A DNA stretch of 64,000 nucleotides from Massilia sp. W12. GTDB taxonomy: Bacteria; Pseudomonadota; Gammaproteobacteria; Burkholderiales; Burkholderiaceae_D. The DNA is taken from the NCBI RefSeq assembly GCF_037300705.1, contig NZ_CP147776.1:3596001-3660000 (forward strand). The letters are read 5' to 3'. How positions within the stretch are numbered: position 1 is the stretch's first letter; the number at the start of each line of letters is the position of its first letter. Made by a program: the position numbers and the translations under genes. This document shows, in pieces, positions 44,681-53,596 of this stretch. Under the pieces are notes generated by a model, which saw only the letters and a list, made by a program, of their open reading frames with translations, ran no database searches and was not told where the DNA came from.

Positions 44681-45241
44681 TCAAGCGGCGCCGGGGGCCG
44701 GGTAATCAACTTCCAGAACCGTCAATTCTTCCAGGCCGGACGGCGTGCGCAGGCTGACGGCGTCGCCTTCGCGCGCCTTATTCAGCGCGCGCGCCACCGG
44801 CGAGATCCAGGAAATATCGCCGTGAATCGGGTCAATCTCATCAATCCCGACGATGCGCACTTTGTGTTCCGTCCCATCCGCCGTTTCATACACGACTGTG
44901 GCGCCGAAATAGATTTGATCCTTGCCATGATGCACCGAGGAATCGACCACCTCCGCCGATTCGATGCGTTTGATGAGAAAACGGATGCGCCGGTCGATCT
45001 GGCGCAGACGGCGCTTGCCGTACAGATAATCGCCATTTTCCGACCGGTCGCCGTTCGAGGCGGCCCAGGACACCACTTGCACCACCTCAGGCCGCTCGAT
45101 GTCGATCAATTGCAACAGCTCATCTTTCATACGCTGATAGCCGGCCGGGGTGATGTAGTTCTTCGTTCCTGCGGGCAGCGGCGGCAGTGCGCCGTCTTCC
45201 TCGTCGTCTTCTGTGTTTTCTTTGACAAATGCTTTATTCAT
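44681..45241 (-). CDS. greB: Transcription elongation factor GreB
   Basis: This 186-residue GreA/GreB-family protein rescues backtracked RNA polymerase by transcript cleavage. The coiled coil carries YITPAGYQRMKDELLQL and NGDRSENGDYLYGKRRLRQIDRRI with the acidic tip residues; the FKBP-like C-terminal domain includes IHGDISWISPVARALNKAREGD. The acidic N-terminal leader (ENTEDDEEDG) is as in other betaproteobacterial GreB. ATG 45241 is chosen over the much longer open frame. The gene neighbours spoT in many relatives. Confidence 0.94.
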   Translation of the reverse strand: MNKAFVKENTEDDEEDGALPPLPAGTKNYITPAGYQRMKDELLQLIDIERPEVVQVVSWAASNGDRSENGDYLYGKRRLRQIDRRIRFLIKRIESAEVVDSSVHHGKDQIYFGATVVYETADGTEHKVRIVGIDEIDPIHGDISWISPVARALNKAREGDAVSLRTPSGLEELTVLEVDYPAPGAA

Positions 45242-45260
45242 CCTGGTATTGTAGCGTCTG

Positions 45261-46004
45261 ATGCGGCTTACTGCTTGGGTGAATACCAATGAAAAGGCAA
45301 AGCTTGAAATGAAGCGGGAGACAGCACAAACAGCAGCCAAGGCGCGTGAAGCGGAGCGCTTGCGCATAGCCCAGGATTTGCATGACGCGTTCGGCGGCAA
45401 TCTGACCGCCGCCGCCCTCTTGCTGGTGAAAATCAGCCACGAAATTCCCGCCGCCACACCAGAACAGGCGCACACACTGTTGCAATTACGCGAATTGATT
45501 TCAGACAGCAAGCATCAATTACAACAAGTGATTTTTGACTTGCGCCCCCCGGAATTAAGCCAGGGATTGGAAAGCGCCCTGAAAAATCTGTGTGAAAAAT
45601 GGCAAGCTTACACGGGCATTGTTTGTCATTTGGAATTTTCCACAGAGCAATCACTTTCCAATCAGGAAACATCACCTGCCCTGCAGATGCACCCGGAACA
45701 AGCCCTTGCCCTATACCGCATCGTGCAGGAAGGCTTGCACAATATCGCGCAACACGCAAAAGCGGCGCATGCCAGCGTCGAATTGCGGCTTGCTGACAAC
45801 AGCATCGCCCTCAAAATCACTGATAATGGCGCAACGGCAGTCAAGCCATGCAGCAGCAAACCCGGGACGAAAGGCCAGGGTTTGCACGGCATGCAAGAGC
45901 GCATCAATGCCTGGGGCGGTGAATTGCATTGGGAAGTCCTGCAGCAAGACGGGCGGGATAGCGGCAAAGCGCTTTGTCTGAGCATGCCCTTGCAACCGGC
46001 TTAG
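45261..46004 (+). CDS. NarL-type sensor kinase without input domain
   Basis: This 247-residue HisKA_3 kinase has the phospho-acceptor His in RIAQDLHDAFGGNL, the HPK7-type segment VIFDLRPPELSQGLESAL and an ATPase domain with IVQEGLHNIAQHAKA, KITDNG and GQGLHGMQERI. No transmembrane or sensor domain is present, so the signal must come from a partner or from the cytoplasm. The start is uncertain: ATG 45261 lies only 19 bp from the divergent greB start and has no ribosome site, and ATG 45309 is possible. It is followed 51 bp later by its presumed response regulator. Confidence 0.88.
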   Translation: MRLTAWVNTNEKAKLEMKRETAQTAAKAREAERLRIAQDLHDAFGGNLTAAALLLVKISHEIPAATPEQAHTLLQLRELISDSKHQLQQVIFDLRPPELSQGLESALKNLCEKWQAYTGIVCHLEFSTEQSLSNQETSPALQMHPEQALALYRIVQEGLHNIAQHAKAAHASVELRLADNSIALKITDNGATAVKPCSSKPGTKGQGLHGMQERINAWGGELHWEVLQQDGRDSGKALCLSMPLQPA

Positions 46005-46055
46005 GCAAGGCCATGCCGCCAGGGTGGCGGCGGCACTCCAAACAAGGTGACAGGC

Positions 46056-46706
46056 ATGGGGCAGCTTCATTCGATCAGAGTGTTATTAGCGGACGATCAC
46101 GGTGCGATCCGCGCCGGTTTGGCGCACATCGTGCAAACCCAGCAGGATATGCAAGTGGCGGGGGTGGCGGAAAACGGGCTGGAGGCGGTGAAACTGGCGC
46201 GCAGCCATCCGGATGCGCATGTGATGTTGCTCGATATTGCGCTGCCGGATAAAAGCGGTCTGGAAGTCTTAAAGCAAATCCGCAAAGACAATCCATTCTT
46301 GCAGGTCTTGATGTTTTCCATGTATCGCGAAGACCAGTATGCGATGCGTTGCCTGAAAGCCGGGGCCGCCGGCTATTTGAGCAAGGAAGCGGAGCCGGAA
46401 GAAATTGTGGCGGCCTTGCGTCAAGTGGCGGGCGGGCAAAAATATATCAGCGCGCAACTGGCGCAGGAATTGGCGCGCAGCCTGGGTGAAGGCCACAATG
46501 AAAACCTGCACGAAGGCTTATCCGACCGCGAATATCAAACCCTGACCATGATTGCGTCCGGCAAAACCGTGAGCACCATCGCCAAAGAGCTTTCGCTCTC
46601 GGTCAAAACCATCAGTGAATACCGTTCCCGTCTGCTATTGAAAATGAAGCTGAAAAACAGCGCGGAATTGACGCACTATGCGATCAAGCATCATCTGGTG
46701 GAATAA
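46056..46706 (+). CDS. NarL/FixJ-family response regulator
   Basis: This 216-residue regulator has a receiver domain with the acidic pair in RVLLADDHGAIR, the phospho-acceptor Asp near residue 60 (MLLDIALPDKSG) and the conserved Lys in LSKEAEPEE. A LuxR-type helix-turn-helix follows (LSDREYQTLTMIASGKTVSTIAKELSLSVKTISEYRSRLLLKM). AAGGTGA precedes ATG 46056. It forms a two-component pair with the kinase upstream; the target genes are unknown, the nearest downstream being a PEP-CTERM gene. Confidence 0.93.
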   Translation: MGQLHSIRVLLADDHGAIRAGLAHIVQTQQDMQVAGVAENGLEAVKLARSHPDAHVMLLDIALPDKSGLEVLKQIRKDNPFLQVLMFSMYREDQYAMRCLKAGAAGYLSKEAEPEEIVAALRQVAGGQKYISAQLAQELARSLGEGHNENLHEGLSDREYQTLTMIASGKTVSTIAKELSLSVKTISEYRSRLLLKMKLKNSAELTHYAIKHHLVE

Positions 46707-46942
46707 TCCTGCAACGCGACCGGGGCGCATCATTGCGACAGCATTCCATTAACAATTGTTTACTTTTTACACCAATGCTGTTACATTTTAGACCGTGTCA
46801 GTCAGGTGCTTCCCTGCTCTGCTTGCGCACCAAGCAAAACTCACAGCACCACGTTTCATCTTGATTGCACTCCCTCAGTAATACAATCACACGGCAAGCA
46901 TGCAGCAACGCCGGTTCCACATTCAATCATCAGGAAAACACA

Positions 46943-47557
46943 ATGAAACTTGCAATCATCTCCGCCAGCCTGTGCCTGGCGTTTTGCTGCGACGCAGCCG
47001 CCGCACAAACCGTCAGCGCGCAACTGACCGTCGATAATGAATTCTGGCTGTATACCGGCAGCGCGGATGGCGCCAATCTGACCCTGCGCGGCACGGGCAA
47101 TAACCACAACATCTCCTATTCCTTCACTTTCAACGTCGCCCCGGGCGAACATCTGTTTATCGCGGCGCGCGACTGGGGCGGTCCGCAAGCCTGGCAAGGC
47201 GTTTTCAACACCCCAAGCGGCATGCTGTACTCGAGTATCAACAGCTGGCAATATGCAATTGCGCCGAACAATGACGCCAGTCAGACTGCCGTGCAAAGCG
47301 CCGTCGCCAATGCGACCTGGGCCAATCCGCAAGCCCAAGTTTCTTACAATTCTTACCCTTGGGGCGCGTCCGTCAATAATCCAAATGCGAATTGGATGTG
47401 GCATGACAATGTTTTCTATAACAGCAGCAGCGATGGCCGCTATGCTATTTTCCGCACCAAAGATGCTGTAGCCGCAGTGCCGGAAGCGCAAACGTATATG
47501 ATGATGCTGGCAGGTTTGCTGGGTCTGGCGGCACTGGCCAAGCGCAAACAAGCTTAA
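46943..47557 (+). CDS. PEP-CTERM anchored exported protein
   Basis: This 204-residue protein has a signal peptide (KLAIISASLCLAFCCDAAAA) and the sorting signal VPEAQTYMMMLAGLLGLAAL with basic AKRKQA at the end. The body, with Trp/Tyr/Asn-rich segments (NEFWLYTGSADGANLTLRG, WMWHDNVFYNSSSDGRYAIF), is probably a beta-sandwich, possibly sugar-binding. CAGGA lies before ATG 46943; a TTGATT/TACAAT pair (46861, 46882; 15-bp spacing) is a weak promoter candidate. It is unrelated in its middle part to the PEP-CTERM protein at 39235. Confidence 0.87.
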   Translation: MKLAIISASLCLAFCCDAAAAQTVSAQLTVDNEFWLYTGSADGANLTLRGTGNNHNISYSFTFNVAPGEHLFIAARDWGGPQAWQGVFNTPSGMLYSSINSWQYAIAPNNDASQTAVQSAVANATWANPQAQVSYNSYPWGASVNNPNANWMWHDNVFYNSSSDGRYAIFRTKDAVAAVPEAQTYMMMLAGLLGLAALAKRKQA

Positions 47558-47607
47558 TTGTTACAAGCGGCAGACGGCACGCGCCGTCTGCTGTTCCACA
47601 CGCTTCT

Positions 47608-48090
47608 TCACTCCTGCCAAACCTGATTTTTTTCCTGAATCACGGCTTTGCGGTCTTCAATGCGGTATTTCAGGTGATAACAATCGCGTTGATAAGCCGC
47701 ATGCGCGGCTTGCAGCGCATCGGCCTTGGCCTGCATGGCTTCGGCGCGCTGATTGACAGCCGTGGCCAGGGCGTTATGTTCGTCCAATTGTTGATGCAGG
47801 GCGGCGACGGCGGCCTGATCATCGCGGTTGACATCGGCTTGCGCACGGCGCAGAGCCTCACCGCTTCGCGCCACCGCGCGCAAATCGGCCTGATTGTTTT
47901 TCTCCAAATCACGCGTGGTGCGGCGCAAAGCCTGTAAGCGGTCTTCCTGCGCAATGCAGGCGCGCAATTGGTCGCGGCTGGCGTAAGGCGTATCCGGCGG
48001 CGGCACAGGTTTGCCGTATTTGCCGTATTTTTCAGCGGCCTGGGCGCTGCTCATCAACAGCAGACAGATCAAGAGCATGCGGGGAATCAT
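47608..48090 (-). CDS. Small secreted coiled-coil protein
   Basis: This 160-residue protein starts with a signal peptide (RMLLICLLLMSSAQA), then a short Lys/Tyr/Pro linker (EKYGKYGKPVPPPDTPY). A long helical region follows, rich in Ala, Gln, Arg and Asp (RLQALRRTTRDLEKNNQADL... QQLDEHNALATAVNQRAEAMQAKADALQ), which should form a coiled coil in the periplasm. Two Cys residues (in LRACIAQED and YQRDCYHLK) could bridge its ends. The family is not recognised. The ATG at 48090 starts the signal peptide; a longer open frame reaches 48276. Confidence 0.72.
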   Translation of the reverse strand: MIPRMLLICLLLMSSAQAAEKYGKYGKPVPPPDTPYASRDQLRACIAQEDRLQALRRTTRDLEKNNQADLRAVARSGEALRRAQADVNRDDQAAVAALHQQLDEHNALATAVNQRAEAMQAKADALQAAHAAYQRDCYHLKYRIEDRKAVIQEKNQVWQE

Positions 48091-48312
48091 AGCGAATGTA
48101 AGGCAATGGGAAGCCGATATGATAGTGCTTTTTTGGCAAAGCATAGGGCGATGCGGAAATTCCGCCAGGCGGAGCGGCAAACAGTCTGATGTATTGTGGC
48201 GGACGCGACTACCGTCGCAAACAAGGCCGGGGCATAGGCAAACGCTGATGCGGGACTGAGGGCTTCCCCCTGCCACAAATCAAGCGGCGCCTGGATCGTG
48301 ATTGACGCGGGG

Positions 48313-49446
48313 TCAGGCAAGCGCCGCCGCCAAGCCCTGCGGCAAGGCATGCCGCTGGCGCCAAAACGCCTGCTCCGGCCAGCGCGTTTCCTGGCGATAA
48401 AAATGCTGGCGGTGCAGCAAATATGCCGCGTACACCCTGGCCTGGCGCATGGCGTAAGCGGGAATCGCCTGCGCATCGCCATTTGCGGCGGCCAGCATGC
48501 TGCGCGCGGCGTGCATGGCGCTGTCGATGGCGTGCGCGATGCCCTGGGAAGACAGCGGATCAAACGACATCGCGGCATCGCCCGCCGCCAGCCAATTCGG
48601 GCCGGCGATGCTGTTCAAACAGGCGCTGCCGGCGTCGCAGCCTTGCGGCCCGCGCAATACGCGGTAATCGTAACGGCGCCATATGCCGCCCAGATATGGC
48701 GTCGCCTGCAAAGCCGCGCGCCAAGCGCTTTCGCTTAATAATTGCTGCCGCGCCGGATGCGCGCGCCCGGTGAAAAAGGCAAACAGGCGCCGCCCGGAAG
48801 GCAGCAATACGCTATACCACCAGCCATCCGGCACGGCTTCCACCATGCTGCGCGCATCGGCGTCATCCGGACTGCCGGCGCATTCGCTATAAAACGCTAA
48901 TAAATCATCATGCGCCACGCGCTGCGCGCCGAGCTGGCGCGCCAGGACTGCGCTTCTGCCGCTGGCGTCGATCAGCCAGTCTGCTTGCAGTTTGCTTTCG
49001 GTCCCGTCCGGCTGGCGCAGGCAAACGGTGTGCCGCCCATTGTGCTGTCCCTGACACTGAAGCCGTGCGCCGCGCCAAATCTGCGCGCCCTGATTTTGCG
49101 CGGCGTCCAATAACATGGCGTCAAACGCGGCGCGCTGCAATTGATAGCCGCAACCGGCCAAGCCGAGCACAAAATCCTGGGCATAAGGTGTGTCACTGCC
49201 CCAAATCGAAAAATTGCCCGGACTCTCGCGATGGCCGCCGGCGCAAAAGGCCGGCCACAGCCCGAGTTCCTGCAACAGCGATTTGGCGGCGGGCGGCAAG
49301 CCCTCGCCAACCCGCACTGCGCCGCCCTCACGCTGGTCGGCCAGCAAGACGCTCCAGCCGGCGCGCGCCAACAGCAAAGCGCAGACGGCGCCGGCCGGGC
49401 CGCCGCCTGCAATCGCCACATCAAAGCTTTGCGCAGACTGCTTCAT
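48313..49446 (-). CDS. lodB: LodB-like FAD-dependent maturation oxidoreductase
   Basis: This 377-residue flavoprotein has the N-terminal dinucleotide fold VAIAGGGPAGAVCALLLARAGW, the GEGLPPAAKSLLQELG segment and the second FAD motif LAAGDAAMSFDPLSSQGI, as in halogenase/geranylgeranyl-reductase-like monooxygenases. Its ATG overlaps the stop of the LodA-like gene by four bases. In characterised lodAB and goxAB pairs the B protein is needed to form the cysteine tryptophylquinone of the A protein, and that is its likely role here. The symbol is given by context. Confidence 0.83.
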   Translation of the reverse strand: MKQSAQSFDVAIAGGGPAGAVCALLLARAGWSVLLADQREGGAVRVGEGLPPAAKSLLQELGLWPAFCAGGHRESPGNFSIWGSDTPYAQDFVLGLAGCGYQLQRAAFDAMLLDAAQNQGAQIWRGARLQCQGQHNGRHTVCLRQPDGTESKLQADWLIDASGRSAVLARQLGAQRVAHDDLLAFYSECAGSPDDADARSMVEAVPDGWWYSVLLPSGRRLFAFFTGRAHPARQQLLSESAWRAALQATPYLGGIWRRYDYRVLRGPQGCDAGSACLNSIAGPNWLAAGDAAMSFDPLSSQGIAHAIDSAMHAARSMLAAANGDAQAIPAYAMRQARVYAAYLLHRQHFYRQETRWPEQAFWRQRHALPQGLAAALA

Positions 49447-51407
49447 CTGCGGCGCGAACCCGGCAACGGCGCTGCCTCTGCGTCGTCATGGTCGGCAAAG
49501 TTGGCCCCGCGCGGCAAGCTGCGGAGATTCCTTTCCCGTCCCTCAGCCTGCGCATTTTGCTCGGCTTGCAGAACCGGCGCTTGCACGCCCGGGCCATATG
49601 TCGCCACCATCATCTTGGGCGGAAAATGGGGGGAATTCTTGACCCCATCCATCACGATCAGCAAACCCATGGAGCCAAATAATTTGACCATTTCTTCCAT
49701 CTGGTGCGCAGTCGATGTGCCCGGGCCCAGCGCTTCATTCCAATCGCTGCGATGGTTAAACGCTTCCAGCCGCTCGCCCAGCGGCTTTTTGCTGTCGATC
49801 ACGATCTTGTAATCGGCTTCACTCAAGACTTGATTCGGCACCCGCGCCGGCCAGAAGGTCGGTACGAAAGGATCGTATGTGGTTTGATAGCCGGAACGGC
49901 ACCAGGCCGTATCGCCCTGCCAGGGCAAACCCATCCAGCGGTTCAAATCGCCCGGGCTTTGCTCATACAGCGGGCCATTCACAGCTAAACATTGTTGCTG
50001 ATCCAGGGTTTTGCCATAGTCGGTCGGCGGGCTGCCGGGGGCGCGGCGGCGGATGCGGAATGGTTTGTAGTACATCGTCAAATGCCGCATCGGCCAGGTC
50101 AATTCACAGCCGGGGTGAAAGGCGTCGGCCAGGGCGAAATCAAGCGCTGCGCGGTCCAGCATGGCAGGCTGCAACTCCAGCGGCAAATCTTTAATCGCCG
50201 TCGGCGGCTTTTTCTTTTCCGCCCAATCGTCGATGAAATTCCCTTCCACCCAGCGTTGCAGGAAATAGTATTGGGTTTCGGTAATCGTCGAGTTTTGCCG
50301 TGGGCTGTCGCCCGCCGGAACTGTCATCGCATCGCCATACACCCAGGGCCAGGGCATTTGATTGCCATCGGTCTGGATCGGGCTGCGGAAGCTGTTGAAA
50401 ATCTGACGCCGGAATTCCTGATGCAAATCATAGCCATCCACTTGTTTGGTGTGCAGCCGCGCAATCAAGTCCGGTTCACTGAAATCCATCTGGCTGCCAA
50501 AGCCAAAGCCGACCAGAAAACCCTGGTTCACCCATTGCAAATCGGTCAGCCGCTGCAGCGTGGGATAAATATCATGGGTGAATGAAGGCAGGCTTGGCGC
50601 TTGCATCCAGCCATTGCGCACATACAAGTCATACAATAAATCGTACAAGGTGCGCTCAGCCTTGACTTGCGGCGCATAGTTTGGCGGAGCTGTCACCACC
50701 CAGGCCCCATCAACTGGAATCTCGACGCCCTTGATCAGCACCTTGGCTTCAATCGGGCCATCTGAGGTATCGTCAAACCAGTCATCGGCATTGATGAAGG
50801 AATTGCCATCCGCCGGGTTGTAAATCGGCGCGCCGGTGGGCGACTCGGAGCGGCCAAAACCGCCCAAAAACAGCAAGCGCCCTTCTTCGATGATGCGAAT
50901 TTCACCCAAAGTGACGGGCACATTTGTGAAATTGCCGACAAATTGCGCGCTGCCGCCTTTGGCTGCAGACAGTGTTTGCACGCCGCCGTCAATCACCAAG
51001 GACTGGCGCGCCGGCCCCAGCACCTTGGCATTGCGGCGCGGTAAAACCACCGTCGCCGCTTCCGGAATATCCATCGCAATCTGCCATTGATACCAGGCGG
51101 CTTTGCGATTGACCGCATGCGCAGACCAGGTGATATCGGCATTGCTCTTGGTCAGCTCGGCCACCACTTCACCAGCGGCGTTATAACCATAGATGCGGAA
51201 TTCCACGCCTTCGCGTTTTAAGGCGCCGCTCTTGTCACGGTAATAATCAGCCGGTTTGGGAACAGGCTCAGTCACTTGCTGCGCAATGAAATGTTCGGTC
51301 TTGCTATTGCCGACGCGGGCAAAACCAATCGCTGGATGGATGGCGGCGCGCACAATGGCAGTGTCGGCTGGTTTTTTTGACTTGGCGGTGCTGGCGGTAC
51401 TCGACAT
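49443..51407 (-). CDS. lodA: LodA/GoxA-type quinoprotein amino-acid oxidase
   Basis: This 654-residue protein belongs to the LodA/GoxA family, copper-free oxidases with a cysteine tryptophylquinone cofactor. The likely crosslinked pair is Cys near residue 434 in FHPGCELTWPMRH and Trp near 502 in GDTAWCRSGYQTTYDP; spacing resembles the LodA pair. Other landmarks are AAIHPAIGFARVGNS at the start and ESPTGAPIYNPADGNSFINADDWFDD. Members oxidise free amino acids (lysine, glycine) releasing hydrogen peroxide and can be antimicrobial. The substrate cannot be set from sequence here. GGAGG lies five bases before ATG 51407. No classical signal peptide is seen, as in other members. Confidence 0.88.
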   Translation of the reverse strand: MSSTASTAKSKKPADTAIVRAAIHPAIGFARVGNSKTEHFIAQQVTEPVPKPADYYRDKSGALKREGVEFRIYGYNAAGEVVAELTKSNADITWSAHAVNRKAAWYQWQIAMDIPEAATVVLPRRNAKVLGPARQSLVIDGGVQTLSAAKGGSAQFVGNFTNVPVTLGEIRIIEEGRLLFLGGFGRSESPTGAPIYNPADGNSFINADDWFDDTSDGPIEAKVLIKGVEIPVDGAWVVTAPPNYAPQVKAERTLYDLLYDLYVRNGWMQAPSLPSFTHDIYPTLQRLTDLQWVNQGFLVGFGFGSQMDFSEPDLIARLHTKQVDGYDLHQEFRRQIFNSFRSPIQTDGNQMPWPWVYGDAMTVPAGDSPRQNSTITETQYYFLQRWVEGNFIDDWAEKKKPPTAIKDLPLELQPAMLDRAALDFALADAFHPGCELTWPMRHLTMYYKPFRIRRRAPGSPPTDYGKTLDQQQCLAVNGPLYEQSPGDLNRWMGLPWQGDTAWCRSGYQTTYDPFVPTFWPARVPNQVLSEADYKIVIDSKKPLGERLEAFNHRSDWNEALGPGTSTAHQMEEMVKLFGSMGLLIVMDGVKNSPHFPPKMMVATYGPGVQAPVLQAEQNAQAEGRERNLRSLPRGANFADHDDAEAAPLPGSRRR

Positions 51408-51585
51408 ACAAACCTCCGGTAAGAGTTGCAATTAAATGCATGGTATGGAGCGCAGAAGCATGAAGCCCGCTCAGGCTAGCATGCCTGGTGGAAATGGCAA
51501 GCTGTTGCTTTTGACAGTGACATGATGTGGCTGGGCTGGTGGCTGCTTCAGCCGGGTATGACGCTGGCGCTGTGACGCGGCCTTG

Positions 51586-51608
51586 TTCGCGACAAAAGCC
51601 GCTCCCAC
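51586..51608. repeat. Solitary REP-like half element
   Basis: TTCGCGACAAAAGCCGCTCC followed by CACA resembles the 51-bp unit starts found at 189-414, especially the last one (TTCGCGGCAAAAGCCGCTCC). It lies between the lodA and nitronate monooxygenase genes, showing that this repeat family also occurs in ordinary intergenic positions of this genome. Confidence 0.65.
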
Positions 51609-51678
51609 ATCCACGATAGCGGCGGCGGCAGCGGCGCAAGAGTCTGGTGACACAGGCAGGCGGATGCGCCTCGGTGCT

Positions 51679-52908
51679 TCAGGCCGCACTGGCGGCGCTT
51701 GGCGCAGCGCTCATCAGCCACTGCAACAAATCCTGCACCGGTCTGATCTGCTCGCCAAACGGCAGGCGCCCGGCGCCACGGAAGAATAAGCCGCGCTGTT
51801 TGTCCCCTTCCAGGGCATGTCCTAGTTGCTGATCAATGCAAAACTGGCCGATCTCACTCTTACCGTCGCGCAAACCGCATTGCGCCAAGCAATCAAACAA
51901 CATATTGCAATGCTTTTTAACGTGCGCCACCGCTTTCAATTTGGGTTCGATGCGCAGATATTTGTCCAGCCAGGGGGTGCGCACTGCACGCGCCGGCAGG
52001 CCGGCGACGCTGACGAATTCCACAATATCTTCCGGCTTGGCGCGCGCCAGAACCTGCTTAAACCCCAGTTCGGCGTCAGATTCACATGTCACGGCAAAGG
52101 CCGTGCCGAGTTGCACCGCATCCGCGCCCAGCGCTTGCAAGCGGTTGATATCGGCATGGCAAGACACCCCGCCCGCCGCAATCAGGGGAATGTGCCGCTC
52201 ATAGCCCGCGCTTTGCATGAATTTGCGCACTTCCGGCAGCACCACCTCAAAATCAAAGCGCGTATCCTGCAAATCCGCCACCTTGGCCGCGCCCAGATGG
52301 CCGCCGGCCAGACGCGGATGTTCGATCACAATCGCATCCGGCAAGCGTCCCTTTTTTTCCCACTTGCGCAAAATCAGCTGCACGCCGCGCGCATCCGACA
52401 AAATCGGAATCAAGGCAGTGTCCGGAAAATCGCGCGCCAGTTCCGGCAAATCCAGCGGCAAGCCGGCCCCCACCACCACGGCATCAATCCCGGCTTCCAG
52501 CGCTGTGCGCACCAATTCAGGATACGCGCTCAAGGCTTTCATCACATTCACCGCCAGCAAGCCGCGTCCCTGGGACAGCTCACGGGCGCGCGCGATTTCG
52601 CGCTGCAGCGCGACCAGATTAGCCAGATTGATGGCCTCGGCAGCGCTGCCCGGATCGCGCAAATATTGGGTCGCCTGCATCAAATCCGGGTGCAGGCGGC
52701 GCAAATCCACTGAGGAAATCGTACCCACCGCGCCCAGGCTGGCGACGGTTCCAGCTAAGCCGCCGGCGGAAACCCCGACGCCCATGCCGCCCTGCACCAC
52801 CGGCAACAGCGCGCGCCCGCATAAATGTAAACTGCGCAAGCCGCCATCCTGCGCCATCTGCAGCAAGGCTGCCTGTTTTGCTTCTTCTTCCCGCACTTGT
52901 GTATTCAT
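51679..52908 (-). CDS. Nitronate monooxygenase (NPD family)
   Basis: This 409-residue FMN-dependent enzyme has the TIM-barrel family motifs PVVQGGMGVGVSAGGLAG, VVVGAGLPLDLP, EHPRLAGGHLG, PLIAAGGVSC and GADAVQLGTAFAVT. A ~90-residue C-terminal extension with several Cys residues (KKHCNMLFDCLAQCGL) is present. The family oxidises alkyl nitronates such as propionate 3-nitronate. Its ATG overlaps the stop of the carbonic anhydrase gene, placing it last in the nar operon, where it could detoxify reactive nitro compounds (inference). Confidence 0.88.
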   Translation of the reverse strand: MNTQVREEEAKQAALLQMAQDGGLRSLHLCGRALLPVVQGGMGVGVSAGGLAGTVASLGAVGTISSVDLRRLHPDLMQATQYLRDPGSAAEAINLANLVALQREIARARELSQGRGLLAVNVMKALSAYPELVRTALEAGIDAVVVGAGLPLDLPELARDFPDTALIPILSDARGVQLILRKWEKKGRLPDAIVIEHPRLAGGHLGAAKVADLQDTRFDFEVVLPEVRKFMQSAGYERHIPLIAAGGVSCHADINRLQALGADAVQLGTAFAVTCESDAELGFKQVLARAKPEDIVEFVSVAGLPARAVRTPWLDKYLRIEPKLKAVAHVKKHCNMLFDCLAQCGLRDGKSEIGQFCIDQQLGHALEGDKQRGLFFRGAGRLPFGEQIRPVQDLLQWLMSAAPSAASAA

Positions 52909-53585
52909 TCTGTTTTCCCTGTTGCAGTAAATTGCCCCGACGCGATGCTGGAGGCGGCGACAAAACTGCCGTTGCGCGCATCAAACACATACACCTCGCC
53001 CTCTTCAATCACATAATACCAACCGTGCAAACTCAGTTGCCCGGCCTCGACCGCGCTGCGCACCATGGGGTAGTCCAGCAATCGTTGCAATTGCAGGGCC
53101 ACGCTGCGCTGCTCGGTGCGGCGCAATGCCTCATCGCAGACTTGCACCGGCAACAGCGCGTCTTGCGCCAATTCCAGCCAGCTGCGCAGGGCCGGGGCCT
53201 GCTCCGGCACGCCTTCGTAAGCCGCGCGTATCGCCCCGCAATGACTGTGCGCGCAAACGATGATGCGGCGCACTTTTAACACCAGCACGGCATATTCAAT
53301 CGCCGCGCTGGTTCCATGCCAGCCATGTGCGCCCTCCCATGGCGGCGCCAGGGCGCCGACATTGCGCACAATAAATAACTCGCCAGGCCCGGCCCCGGTC
53401 AGCAAATACGGCACTACGCGCGAATCGGAACAACCGATAAAGAGCGAAGTGGGATGCTGTCCCTGCGCCACCAGATCCTGAAAACGCTGCTGGTGCAAGG
53501 GAAAATAATCAGCATGAAAATGACGCAGGCTTTGCAACAGGGCGTCATCTTCCTGCGCTTGCGGCAAGGGCGGCGGCGTGTCCAT
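52905..53585 (-). CDS. Beta-class carbonic anhydrase
   Basis: This 226-residue zinc enzyme interconverts CO2 and bicarbonate. Zinc ligands and the Asp-Arg dyad are in FIGCSDSRVVP and CAHSHCGAIRAA. Other motifs are FIVRNVGALAPP and SAAIEYAVLVLKVRRIIV. The ATG at 53585 has an AAGGGG box about seven bases away. It is translationally coupled to the nitronate monooxygenase (four-base overlap) and lies 11 bp behind the ppiC-like gene, so it is part of the nar transcription unit. Confidence 0.92.
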   Translation of the reverse strand: MDTPPPLPQAQEDDALLQSLRHFHADYFPLHQQRFQDLVAQGQHPTSLFIGCSDSRVVPYLLTGAGPGELFIVRNVGALAPPWEGAHGWHGTSAAIEYAVLVLKVRRIIVCAHSHCGAIRAAYEGVPEQAPALRSWLELAQDALLPVQVCDEALRRTEQRSVALQLQRLLDYPMVRSAVEAGQLSLHGWYYVIEEGEVYVFDARNGSFVAASSIASGQFTATGKTE

Positions 53586-53596
53586 TGGCATCCCCC

